A model generated the notes under the pieces. It saw nothing but the letters and a program-made list of their open reading frames with translations. It made no database searches and was not told the origin of the DNA. Of a stretch of DNA of 64,000 bases, positions 44,510-55,979 are shown piece by piece (position 1 is the first letter of the stretch; every line of letters starts with the position of its first letter). The translations under genes were made by a program, and so were the position numbers. This DNA is from Onthophagus taurus (taxonomy: Eukaryota > Arthropoda > Insecta > Coleoptera > Scarabaeidae): positions 16,125,001 through 16,189,000 of the forward strand of contig NC_091972.1 in the NCBI RefSeq assembly GCF_036711975.1, given 5' to 3'.

Positions 44510-46230
44510 ATGATAACTAGTTCTAGATCTAGTGTTAGTTATACTTTTCGTTCAATAGAAAGATACCACAATCCAACGGTGAATATCAATTAAAACTAGA
44601 ACTAACACTAAACCTAGAACTAGAAACACTCAGGTTTAGTCCCACGTCTCTCAATATAGCTAAATCCGAATGATTCTAATTTTAGGTCTTGTGTTAGTTC
44701 TAGTGACAGTGCTAGTGCTATACTAGAACTAACACTAGACCGAAAACTAGAAACATTCGGATTTAGCCGCACGTCTCTCAAGACGGATAAACCCGAATGA
44801 TTCTAGTTCTAGGTCTAGTGTTAGTTCTAGTGATAGTGCTACTGTAAAACTAGAACTAACATTAGATCTAGAACTAGAAACATTCGGGTTTAGCCGCAGT
44901 CTCTCAAGACGGCTAAACCCGAATGATTCTAGTTCTATGTCTTGTGTTAGTTCTAATAATAGTACTAGTGTAAAATTAGAACTAACACTAGACCGAAAAC
45001 TAGAAACATTCGGGTTTAGCCGCACGTCTCTCAAGACGGCTAAACCCGAATGATTCTAGTTCTAGGTCTAGTGTTAGTTCTAGTGATAGTGCTACTGTAA
45101 AACTAGAACTAACATTAGACCTAGAACTAGAAACATTCGGGTTTAGCCGCACGTCTCTCAAGACGGCTAAACCCGAATGATTCTAGTCCTAGGTCTAGTG
45201 TTAGTTCAATAAAAATATGGAACACAGTGATATTTTCTGTTAACCAGCGCTACTTACCACTGTCACTAGAACTAAAACTAGAAACATTCGGGTTTAGCGG
45301 CATGTCTCTCAAGACGGCTAAACCCAAATGTTTCTAGTTCTAGGTCTAGTGATAGTGCTACTGTAAAACTAAAACCAACATTAGACCTAGAACTAGAAAC
45401 ATTCGGGTTTAGCCGCACGTCTCTCAAGACGGCTAAACCCGAATGATTCTAGTTCTAGGTATTGTGTTAGTTCTAGTGGCAGTGCTAGTGCTATACTAGA
45501 ACTAACACTAGACCGAAAACTAGAAACATTCGGGTTTAGCCGCACGTCTCTCAAGACGGTTAAACCCGAATGATTCTAGTTCTAGGTCTTGTGTTAGTTC
45601 TAGTGACAGTGCTAGTGCTATACTAGAACTAACACTAGACCGAAAACTAGAAACATTCGGGTTTAGCCGCACGTCTCTCAAGACGGTTAAACCCGAATGA
45701 TTCTAGTTCTAGGTCTTGTGTTAGTTCTAGTGACAGTGCTAGTGCTATACTAGAACTAACACTAGACCGAAAACTAGAAACATTCGGGTTTAGCCGCACG
45801 TCTCTCAAGACGGTTAAACCCGAATGATTCTAGTTCTAGGTCTTGTGTTAGTTCTAGTGACAGTGCTAGTGCTATACTAGAACTAACACTAGACCGAAAA
45901 CTAGAAACATTCGGGTTTAGCCGCACGTCTCTCAAGACGGTTAAACCCGAATGATTCTAGTTCTAGGTCTTGTGTTAGTTCTAGTGACAGTGCTAGTGCT
46001 ATACTAGAACTAACACTAGACCGAAAACTAGAAACATTCGGGTTTAGCCGCACGTCTCTCAAGACGGCTAAAACCGAATGATTCTAGTTCAAGATCTGGT
46101 GTTAGTTCTAGTTTTACTTCAATAAAAATATGGAACGCAGTGATATTTTGTATTGTAACTAGCGCTACTTACCACTGTCACTAGAACTAAAGTTAGACCT
46201 ACTCTTTAGAAACATTCAGACATGTTGCAT
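44510..46230. repeat. Palindrome-module array with 127-bp homogenised core
   Basis: About thirteen modules of the CATTCGGGTTTAGCCGCACG family. The last five (marks at 45534, 45661, 45788, 45915 and 46042) have exactly 127-base spacing and are almost identical. Two units carry the GTTCCATATTTTTATTGAA-type spacer in inverse form (45207 and 46118). The array leaves into AACATTCAGACATGTTGCAT, the same exit sequence seen at 39136. The antisense open frame 45034-44747 translates the repeat and is not a gene. Confidence 0.93.
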
Positions 46231-46748
46231 TTTATGTAGGACAAATTAAGTAGGTACGTCCTGGTTTCTATAAAAATATATTTTTGTATATTGCATTTTA
46301 AGTGAAATTCACTGTTTATATTATAATATGAAAATATTTCAATTAGTAAAAATAAAAGCCAATTTTAGATTGATTATTATTATTATTTAAAGAATTATTG
46401 TTATTTAATAAAACTTTAAAAGTTAAATATTTTTTTTTAATTAATTTTTTTCAACAAACACATCGTTTTAACATTATTAGCACATAGAATTTAACTACAA
46501 TTAAATAAGAAGAAGAAAAATTACACAGATACACAAGTTATTAAATAAAAACTTAATTATTAATTAAAATATAATAACAATTTTTTTTTATTCATTATTT
46601 ATTAAAATTGTTTTTATTTTAATTTTATTATAGTTATATAATTCCTATTATTTATTATTGATTCAATGTGATAAAAAAATCGATTACATCGGTACTTTAT
46701 AAACATGAATAAAATATTTATTACTTATAATATTGTTTTTTTTAAGTA
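46231..46748. other. AT-rich spacer, no feature recognised
   Basis: Very AT-rich, with T-runs and poly-ATTA stretches between the palindrome array and the Tigger element. Confidence 0.5.
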
Positions 46749-46989
46749 CAATCGATTCCGCTTAATTGGGACACCGATTAATCGGGGCAATCGCTTATTT
46801 GGGACAAATTTCATAGAACGAAATCCAAACTATCTAATTAATGTATATTTTAATTGCTTAATTGAGACAGCTTTCCGCTTAATCAGTACTAATAATATCC
46901 ATCGAAATGATTTTCTTTGAGTCTCGTACATATGATCGCCATAAACTACACCGCTACGCCAATCTAAAACTCGTAAGTATATAACATCA

Positions 46990-47292
46990 TAAGATGTGCA
47001 CCAAAAACTTTGTTCCCCTCGCGATGCTTTTGAATATTTCATGACAGAAGGTATTTTGAAAAAGATACTTCATTCTACAAATTTAGAAGGTAGATGTTTT
47101 AGTAGCCCGCAGAAAAATATTACATGGCGCGAAATAGGCTTGGTTGAGCTTTATGCATTTTTGAGCTTGGTGCTGCAAACCGGTGTTGAAAGAAATTGGG
47201 ATGTGCCAATAAGGGAACTATTCTCGGGAAAAAACAATCTTTTGTATAAAGCTGATATGGCAGTTAGAAAACTTGAATGTATATCAAGATTT
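46990..47292 (+). pseudogene. piggyBac-like transposase N-terminal fragment
   Basis: Reads SPRDAFEYFMTEGILKKILH, then EIGLVELYAFLSLVLQTGVE and RELFSGKNNL...CISRFL. This matches the piggyBac pattern 'F..FF...L...I...TN ... EI.AFLGL.I..G' and ends at 'LRFL'. It continues abruptly into Tigger sequence at about 47293 in the same frame, so it is a chimeric junction and not a gene. Confidence 0.7.
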
Positions 47293-48530
47293 CTGAAAGC
47301 GACAATCTGTACTATTCTAAAGAATAAAGATGCGCTGAAGAAAGCTAATGTATCTAAAGAAGTGACTAAGTTTACAAAACAAAGGCTTCAAGTGTTAGAA
47401 GAAAAGAATAATGAATCCCTTAAAAGAAGTTTTGATGTGTGCGAAGGCTTTAAAACTACATTAATATTTATTGTTAAACCAGCCAAGTACTAGGCAAGTA
47501 GAGGATGGTTCGAAAAATTTCGCCGACGAACTGGAATTCATAGTCTAAAAAATTCCAAAGAGAACATACATAACCATAGAGGAAAATTACTATTTGGCCA
47601 CAAACCAATGAAGAATAAGCTTACATTGTTATTGTGTGCAAATGCAAGTGGAGATTTCAAAATTAAACCCTTTTAGTATACCACTCTGACAATCTGCGTG
47701 CTTTTAAGAACAATAACCTGATAAAAAATAAACTTCCAAATCAAATTCTAAGGTTTGGGTTACCGGTATATATTTTAGAGAGTAGTTGAATGACGTTTTT
47801 GCTCCCTCTGTTAAAACACATCCTGAGGAAAAGAAATTGTCCTTGAAATGTGTGGTACTTATGGACAATGCTTGAAAGAGATCTTGATCCTGCATACAAC
47901 TTTATTAAGATCAAATTTCTGCCAAATAACACCACACCCTTATTACAGCCGATGGATCAACAAGGAATTTCAAACTTTAAGAAGCTATATACGAAAGCTC
48001 TTTTTTCAGTGTTTCCAGGTAACTACTAATGATACAGATTTGACCCTGCGAGATTTCTAGAAGAATCATTTTAATATTATCCGCTTCATAAATTTCATTA
48101 ATAAAGCCTGGAACAATCGTCGTACATTGCAGTCGGTATGGAGAGAAATTTGGCCAGCTTCTGTCCCTGACAGACATTTCAAAGACTTTGAGGAAGAGGC
48201 AGATTTTTTGTTTGGAGTTCGAAATCAATAAGGTTGATGTGGTGGAGCTGCTGCAGGACCATAGCCAAGAACTCACTCCAGAAGAACTTATAGAATTGAA
48301 ACTTGAGCAGGTGAAAGCTGTGGAGAAGGAGCATTCAGCAGAAGAACATGAGGTGCCAGATGTTTCAACTGCTGAAGTAAAGGATATTTGCAGTAAGTGG
48401 AATGATATACAGGCTTTTATTGAAAAACATCACTCTGACAAAACTGTTACTGCAATGGCACACTTTCGTAAAATTCTCCAGCAAAGAAAAAGGCAAATTT
48501 TTCTGGATAGTTATTTTTCGAAGGTGTAAT
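47293..48530 (+). pseudogene. Tigger transposase, degenerate
   Basis: Pieces appear in family order: ATICTILKNKDALKKANVSK (end of the first HTH), ASRGWFEKFRRRTGIHSLKN (CENP-B-type HTH), KNKLTLLLCANASGDFKIKP and CVVLMDN. Next come FLPNNTTPLLQPMDQQGISN and ALFSVFPGNY-like segments, then the C-terminal IEKHHSDKTVTAMAHFRKIL. Several frameshifts and stops break it, and the stretch between the HTH and the DDE core is partly deleted, so it is inactive. Confidence 0.85.
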
Positions 48531-48539
48531 CTTTGTAAT

Positions 48540-49320
48540 GTTTTTTATAGGTCTCATTCTTTACAAACGCCTTAATTGATTTATTTGATATTCACGCTCC
48601 AATAAAGCAATGTCTATATATTAGATTAATGACTAAGTTGAGAAATGAGGCTAAAACCAAGTTTAGACATACGGGCAGACAGGCTCGTTGGGAATATGAT
48701 TATTTAAGACCCTTCGTAATCTTACTACTGCAGCTATAAGAAATGAAAAGCGACCTTATTTTAGTTCTATTACTGCTACGAGCAATGCCAAACAGATGCT
48801 GAATAATTTGAAAATTTTGAACTTAAAACCAATTCAAAAATCTTGTCTACCTTTAAATTTAAAACATCCTGATCAGATTAATGATTATGTTGTAAGCAGT
48901 GTAAATGACATTATTAAAGATTTGCAGGCTTCTGACCTTGATCTGTATAGTTCTTCTACTTACAGTAGTGAGTTTTCCTTTAAAACTGTGGAGATCCCTC
49001 TGGTTTCTGACGTGATTGCATCTATTACATCTTCTATTGTTGGTACTGATGGAATTTCCATTGAGATGATCAGACTGACCCACATACTGAATTGTTGTTT
49101 AGTTGACCATGTCTTTCCCTTGGAATTGAAACACGCAGAGGTTATTCCTCCGCTCAAAAAAAGATAACCCACGAGAGTATAGTGACTTGCGACCAATAAG
49201 GATTCTCCCTGTTCTTTCTAAAGTTTTAGAGAAGGTTATGAAGGCTCAATTGGTGGAGTATATGGAGACCAATAGTTTTTGCTCCCTTCAGAACAATCGG
49301 GTTTTCGATGCAGGTATAGT
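48540..49320 (+). pseudogene. CR1/jockey-like LINE reverse-transcriptase fragment
   Basis: Contains LFDIHAPIKQCLYIRLMTKL, VDHVFPLELKHAEVIPPLKK, then LRPIRILPVLSKVLEKVMKA and QLVEYMETN. The last corresponds to the 'DYRPISILPVLSKVLEK' block of LINE reverse transcriptases. Frames change more than once and the catalytic YADD part is absent. Confidence 0.7.
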
Positions 49321-49625
49321 TGCACAACAAAAAGAAAGGCTTTCACACAAATTTTATGACATCAAAGTAAAGCTGAGAAAACTGCAAGATGAAGCAGAAG
49401 CAGCAGGACCAAAAAGTCAATATTTAAAAATCGAAAAAGATTAATTCTGTAGTCGAAGCTAAGCTAACAGTGAATGGAAAAGACTTGGCATGAGTTGAAA
49501 CATTTATGTACCTGAGTAACATTGTTGGGGAGGATAGAGTGGCAGAGGATGATGTGAAGAAACGAATACAGAATATTTCAAAAAGAACAAAACTTCGCTT
49601 GTTCAATAGCCAGTCCTCTATATAA
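49321..49625 (+). pseudogene. Second LINE fragment (RT thumb region)
   Basis: KLRKLQDEAEAAGPK followed, after frame changes, by VETFMYLSNIVGEDRVAEDD and VKKRIQNISKRTKLRLF. This matches the 'F.YLGS.V..DG....DV..RI..A' stretch that follows the RT core in several LINE clades. Its junction with the previous fragment is abrupt, so it may derive from a different element. Confidence 0.55.
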
Positions 49626-51237
49626 CAGTGGTGTCCACTAATCTTTGATCAAGATCGACTTTTTATATAAATATCTTGACAAGATCGACCGAAGGATTTA
49701 AAATCTTACATTTTAAAACTAACCTTCCTATACAGGGTCATCCACGACGACCGCCCATTAGAACTATACGAGGTTTTGTCCAAAATAAAAATTTGAAATT
49801 TTAGATTTAAGTATTATCAATTGTGTTCTCTTCGACTAAAATATTTTCAGATTTCTAGCATTTCCTGTTATACCGGAAGTCGCCACCTACTTTATTTTTT
49901 TAAATGGAACATCCTGTATATTTTTACATATTTGGATTTGTCTATTTTCTAGGTTTATGAATAACTGTCATGTTTTCTCGAGTTATTCGAATTTTTCTAG
50001 AAAAATCTGCTTCTGCAGACATTTGTTCAAAAAATCAGTGGTCACTTGATTTTTGGGATATCAATTTAGGATTCAGAACATGCTTAAGCAACATGATGGA
50101 GTATGTTTTGGTTGAGAACAGATCACTACAAAAAGTCATCACACTAACAGAAATAAACCATAGCTTTAGCAAATGTCAAACTGTTTATTTTTTCCTTATT
50201 GATCCTCCGATGATACATAAACACAACATTTTTTTCCGGCGGTCAGAGTAGATGATTATAGCAAGTAACGTTGTAGTTGACATTTTTTATTACAAAAAAT
50301 TAAAATCTCAAAAATGACTCCACTTAGGTATAGTGTATCTAACATACAAGTGGCCTAAAATTGAACAAAAATTTCAAAAATGTAATAGAATACAGGGTGT
50401 TCCATTTGAAATATGAAAATTGTCACGTCTTCTGGTGTAACCACAAATATCCGGAACTTGAAAATATTTTAGTTAAAAAGCTGGCATCAAACATTACAAA
50501 TCTGCAAATTTTCAAACCCCCACTTCATTTGGTTATTCACTAGGTCACACTAGGCATTTAATTCATGGCACACTAGGTTAAATATCGATATGATATGTGT
50601 GCATTTTTCAAAAAACCCTTATTATCTCCCAAACTATAAATGGTAGGTATAGGACATATCGGATATAAAATATGTAAAATGAGACACCGAAGACGACTAA
50701 GTATAGTAGAAACCACGAGAGCTGGCAGTGACAGATCGCTTAAAAATGGTATGAATCAAGATATAGACGTACAACTTAGATTATTTCACTACATACATTT
50801 AAATGTAGATTATGTTAGTAATGGAGGTTATATGTCAAACATTGTCAAAGATATTATTTAATGATTTTCCTTTCAAAGAAAACAATTTCGGCTTGTGAAA
50901 ACACTAACAGTTTCATGACAACGCTCACAAGACGTTTCGATTTGAGGTTATAATTGAAGACCTTACGGCAACAACGGTACAAGCCACATTTTTAAAAAAA
51001 AGTGAGTTATTTAATTTTTTTATATCAGTAGGCTATGACTTTTACTTAAAAAACAAAAACTTCCGATAAAAAAACGTTGACAGGTTCGTAAATAGAGAAA
51101 ATCGTTTTTACATTAAACTTAAAATACAGTTTTTTTAATGTAAAAAGGGTACAAGCCGTATTTAGCGTTATTAAATTAAATTATGGCGGCGTCAAACAGT
51201 TTTCCGACTCAAAAAAAAACTTCGTACTTATATTATA

Positions 51238-51780
51238 CAGGGTGATTCTCTACCGATGCGACAAACTTCGGCAGATGATTGTCTGGCGAAAATTAATGTC
51301 AGTTTCTATTATGAACCATATGCGCCTTCGGCACCCCTGAGGAGCTACGCCCCTCTAATTTGGTTTTAATTTTTTGCCCGGAAACCATAAGTACCTTAGG
51401 AATGAAATTTGGGGTAGAAGTTCAGCTCCTAATAGGCCACGTTTTGAGCCATTTTTAGCTTTTAATCTTGCCCTCAAGTTACCAAACTTGACTACCACCT
51501 TCACTTAACTTCGGCGGTTGTAGTTACGTTTGGTAACTTGAGGACCAGATCAGAAGCAGAAAATGGGTCAAAACGCGGCCTACTAGAAGCTGAACTGGTA
51601 CAAAAAAATCATTCTTAGATGCTTATGGTTTCCGAGAAAAAATAAAAACCAAATTTTCTTTGGAGGACCGTAGGTCCTCAGAGGAGCAGAAGGCGCTTAT
51701 GGTTCATAATAAAAACTGGCCTTAATTTTCGACAGAGAATCATCTGCTGAAGTTTGTCGCATCGATAGAGAATCACCCTA
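51238..51780. mobile_element. Foldback MITE, 543 bp, near-complete palindrome
   Basis: The ends, CAGGGTGATTCTCTACCGAT / ATCGATAGAGAATCACCCTA, are inverted, and pairing continues through CCATATGCGCCTTCGGCACC / GAGCAGAAGGCGCTTATGG and CTTGAGGACC / TTGCCCTCAAG. The centre lies near 51505 (TTCGGCGG). Non-coding. It sits in the left inner flank of the 5.3-kb element. Confidence 0.85.
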
Positions 51781-51907
51781 TAGATACATAATATATTAGT
51801 AATAATTTTAAGAAATTTTAAGAATAATAATTTAGTAATAATATTGTGACTTATCCCTTTATGCCTTCGAAAATATCTGAAACTACTTAGTACTATTTTT
51901 AGGAAAA

Positions 51908-53823
51908 TGGTTTTACTAATCTTGAAGGTCCGCGTTCTTTAAATAAAAGAATTTCTTTTCATACGCCACCTAAAGCTATTCCTTCAAGAAAGCGCAAGGC
52001 AAACTTTGCAAGGCAGGTTAGAAATAAAAGAAAGATTAAACGAAATTTGGGTCACAAATATGTGAATAAACGACAAAAGCAAGTAGCTGAACGAGAACTT
52101 GGACCTTCGTGCGACTGTCGCCGAAAATGTCGAAATGCTTTAGAAGGAAAAGAGATGCACATTTTCAACACTTTTTGGGACTTAGCGGATTACAACAAAC
52201 AAAATATTTACCTTTTTTCGCAAATGAAATCTGTACCGAAAAAAAGGTTATACCCTAAGAAAACAAAAAAAGAAGTATCGTCACGCAAAGTTACTATACA
52301 ATACTTTGTAAAAGTTAATGGCGTTGATGTCAAGGTGTGCAAGCAAGAATTTCTTGCAGTGCATGGCTTACAAAAATCAAAAAAAAGAATTCAGCTTTTG
52401 TAAGAACAAATTAGCAAAGGAGCTACTACCCCAAAAAGTGACCAACGTGGTAAACACCAGAACAGGGCAAATAAGATTAGTGATGCTGATCGTGATAATG
52501 TGAAGGCACACATCAATTCAATTCCTAAATACACCAGTCACTACAGTAGACAAAAAAATCCTGATAAGGTGTACATAGATCAAGACTTATCCATTTCTGC
52601 TCTATACCATGATTATTACCTTGAATGGTGTGAAAACAAAGGTTTACATGCCGTAAAAGAAAGTTACTACAGAAACGTGTTTTGTAATGAGTTCAATATT
52701 GGATTCAAACTCCCTAAAACCGACACTTGCAAAACATGTGACTTTCTCAACATACAAATAAAACACGCTTTGAGTAAAGGCGAATTAGCAGACACCTTTA
52801 AGACTGAACTTGAACTACATCATTGTAGGGCAGAAGAGCTACAAACAAGTCTCAAAGAAGAAATAGAAAAAGCTAAAAACACACGAGATACCCTCGTCTT
52901 AAGTTTCGATTTACAGCAGGCTCTACCAGTACCAAATTTAACGGTTGGACCTGCTTTTTATCTAAGAAAAGCGTGGACTTACAACTTAGGAATACATGAC
53001 TGTATAGAGGATAGAGGATATATGTACATGTGGCCTGAAAATGTAGCCAAGCGAGGCAGCGATGAAATTGCTAGCATTTTATACAAACATTGAAGAAAAA
53101 TTGCAATGATCAGTATACAAAGCTTATTGTATATAGCGATAATTGCGCAGGTCAAAATAAAAATTGGACCATTGTTTGTTTATGGCAACAACTAATACGA
53201 GAAAATTTTTTTAAGAGCATAGAGCACAGATTATTAGTAGTCGGTCACACGCATCTTCCATCTGATCGTGATTTTGCAGTTATAGAAAAATACAAGCGCA
53301 ACTATTTAAAACAAGTATATTGTCCTGAGGACTGGTACCAAGCTGTTTTAAAAAGGAAAAAAGGAAGAATCCTTTCAATGTTATTATACTTGAACAAGAA
53401 GACATTTTATCTTTTAAAGACCTACAGATGAAAATAACAAAAAAAAACTGCGGCTGATAATAAGGATAAGCTGAATTTCAGTAAAATCTGTGCTTTTAAA
53501 TTTGTACAAGACAATCCAAATGTAATGTTCTTTAAACACATTTGGAACGAAGAATATAAAACAGTAAATATAGGTAAAAGAGGTATAAGAAGATCTGTAA
53601 ATATGTTAATAAAAGATTTTAAAAAAAATATGATGCTCCCATTCAATTAAACCAAAAGAAACTATCCAATCTTTTCGCACTTCTAAAGTATATACCTCCG
53701 ATTTATAAAAATTTTTATAGGGAGATTGGTGTTGGTGAAAATAATAATGTAAATAGTGCACCGACTATAGATGATGACATAGAACATTTAGACAACTTCA
53801 GCGACATTGACGACGAAAAGTAA
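51908..53823 (+). pseudogene. Putative transposase of uncharacterised insect family (DUF7869-like), broken
   Basis: Begins after a possible acceptor TTTTTAG at 51896-51902. The frame NGFTNLEGPRSL leads to a basic region and CDCRRKCRNALEGKEMHIFN; after frame changes near 52395 comes ISALYHDYYLEWCENKGLHA. Next are KLPKTDTCKTCDFLNIQIKH (zinc-type CxxC), LVLSFDLQQALPVPNLTVGP and AFYLRKAWTYNLGIH. After a frameshift at 53093 come LIVYSDNCAGQNKNWTIVCL and GHTHLPSDRDFAVIEKYKRN, and it ends with an acidic tail (DDDIEHLDNFSDIDDEK). SFDLQ, YSDNCAGQN and the DFAVIE stretch look like the three acidic motifs of an RNase H-fold nuclease. That function is inference. I recognise the family as widespread, usually unannotated, in insects; DUF7869 is my recollection of its Pfam label. 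Confidence 0.6.
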
Positions 53824-55430
53824 AATAAAATTCATCTTAATTTATTAGAAAATTTAATAATGTTTATTGTGTGTTATTTTTTGTTTTTTTGTTTGTTGTG
53901 ACTATTTCATGAATTAAATGTGTTTTTGTTCTTATCTAGTTATTTTTATTTCAAATTTTCACTTATTTCAGACTCTTTAGAGTTGCCATTATGAATTTGA
54001 TGTCTTAGGTAATAGCTACTGGACTACCTTCTCGACTTATCATTTTTGAATACATTTTCGTGTAATAAGGGTCTAAGCCACACTATTTTGACATAAATTA
54101 AATTTTGTCATTGAAAGCGCTGTTTTTCAAAAAAAATCTTCAGTTTTCCTCGAAGAGAAATAAGCAAGTTTCAAATAGTAAATGTTATAGAATTTTTATC
54201 TTACTTCTTATTATTTCCGGATTTAATTACAAATTAAAATGTTGATTTTCTCAAAAAGTTAGTTGTGTGGCATGTACCGTTGTTGCTCTAACGTCTTCAA
54301 TTATAGAGTTACATCTTACATCCCTTAGAAGAACAGACGTACTTTTTCGACGTGGCCATTTGAATTGTACAGCAGACATATTAAACTAATGCTATCTCTT
54401 TCTAACACACATTACTCTCTAGCGGTTTGTGAACTACGTATGGCATATGTAAGAGCGGAAAGCGGTGATTGACTGCCAGCTCTCGTGGCGTCTACTATAG
54501 TAATAAAATATAGGGGGTGCCATTTAAAAAAATGAAGTTATGGTACTTGCAAGTTTCAAAAAGTTAACGTGCCATAGTAAAATGACCAAACGTTCTAGAC
54601 AGCCGTACTCGGCACCAAAACATACTCCATCATGTTGCTTAAGCATGTTCTATCCTAAATTGATATCCCAAAAATCGAGTGTTCTCTGATTTTTTGAACA
54701 AATGTTTGCTGGAGCAGATTTTTCTAGAAAAATTCGAATAACTCGAGAACGGCAGAATCAAATTGCAAAAAGTAAAGGTATTCACAAACCATGAAAGCAG
54801 GCAAATCCAAATATGTAAAAATATACAGGATGTTCCGTTTAAAAAAATAAAGTAGGTGGCGAACCGGAAGTGCTAGAAATCTGAAAATATTTTAGTCGAA
54901 CAGAACGCAATTGATAATACTGAAATCTGAATTTTCAAATTTTTATTTTGGCCAGAACCTGTATAGTTCTAATGGACGATCGTCGTGGATGACCTTGTAT
55001 AGGTATGAAATATGGAAAGGAGATGTCGAACAAATTACAAATAATCATTTATCAATCATTGAGGTGGCTGGAGGTGTTATCTAATAAAGACTTGTAGGAG
55101 AAAACAAATAATTACAATATTACAACCAACGCACGCAAAAATATGTATAATTGAGTTACCTACGTTATTTTATGCAACTGAGTGTGCGAATTTCGTCGTA
55201 AAAAGCGTAACTTATTAAAAAAATAAATACTTAATTGTTTTTTAGTGTTTACATACATTATTATTTTAATTTAAAATATACACCTTTTTATACTTTATTT
55301 TTTATACCGCATACTTAGATTCATTTTCCTAAAATATTTTAGAAAGTCATTTTTGTTTTAATTTATGCGTACTTCGCTTTATTGGGATAAAATGGTGAAT
55401 AGAGGTGCCCCAATTAAGCGGAATCGACTG

Positions 55431-55979
55431 TATTTTATTTTCAATAATAATTTGTATCAGTGGCACCATGTTTAAATAAATTTCTATCGCGAGTAATTAA
55501 TTAATATCGCTGTTTCATTCTTGAAATTGACAAATTGATTGAGTATTGCATTATTACGTTAGATGTACTTTAAAAAATATTAGAGAAATTATAATACTGA
55601 TTAATTATGATTAAAAAATGAGAATTCTATGGCAAGTTTCACTACAAAAAAAAAAATAATAATAAAAATAAAACTCTACAAGAAAATCTAGAAATAAAAT
55701 TAAATAAGTATTGATTAATTCCGATTTTTTTTTCATGAGTTATTTCTAACAAAAATATTATCTGACCAGGACGGAAAAGTTTTTACTTTTATTTTCATTG
55801 TATTCATTTTTTCTCTTAACCTCATATTCTTCAAATCATTAATTGATATTGTTTTATAATAATTTTTTGAGGTAAGAATTAAATATTTCTTTCTAAAAAC
55901 CATTTTTGAATTGCTTTAATAATTTTTTTGAAGTAAAAACCAATCAAAACCCTAAGGCACACTTATAACTGTACAAACA
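55431..55979. other. Spacer downstream of the Rab gene
   Basis: AT-rich; probably includes the minus-strand 3' UTR of the Rab gene. No other feature recognised. Confidence 0.5.

Larger units (their letters stand above)
49733..54997 (+). mobile_element. 5.3-kb DNA transposon with long inverted ends and a DUF7869-like ORF
   Basis: CAGGGTCATCCACGACGACC at 49733 pairs with its inverse ending at 54997, and homology of the arms continues about 380 bases (through GAAAAATCTGCTTCTGCAGA and CATGCTTAAGCAACATGATG). Further matched segments occur inside (CCACGAGAGCTGGCAG / CTGCCAGCTCTCGTGG; ACAACGGTAC / GTACCGTTGT). Both ends are flanked by TATA (49729-49732 and 54998-55001), consistent with a 4-bp duplication, or TA plus terminus. 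The interior encodes the protein at 51908-53823. It lies within the Tigger element. Confidence 0.8.
46749..55430 (+). mobile_element. Tigger/pogo element shell with nested insertions
   Basis: The ends are inverted: CAATCGATTCCGCTTAATTG at 46749, and CAATTAAGCGGAATCGACTG ending at 55430. A TA lies on each outer side, as expected for Tc1/mariner-superfamily insertion. A broken Tigger transposase (47293-48530) reads on the plus strand. Also inside are a piggyBac N-terminal fragment, two LINE fragments and a 5.3-kb element with its own long inverted ends. Total 8.7 kb. Confidence 0.85.

Noticed and set aside
44747-45034. 95-residue minus-strand open frame with repeated SFGFSRLE-like wording
   Set aside because: It is a translation of the palindrome module and repeats with the same period.
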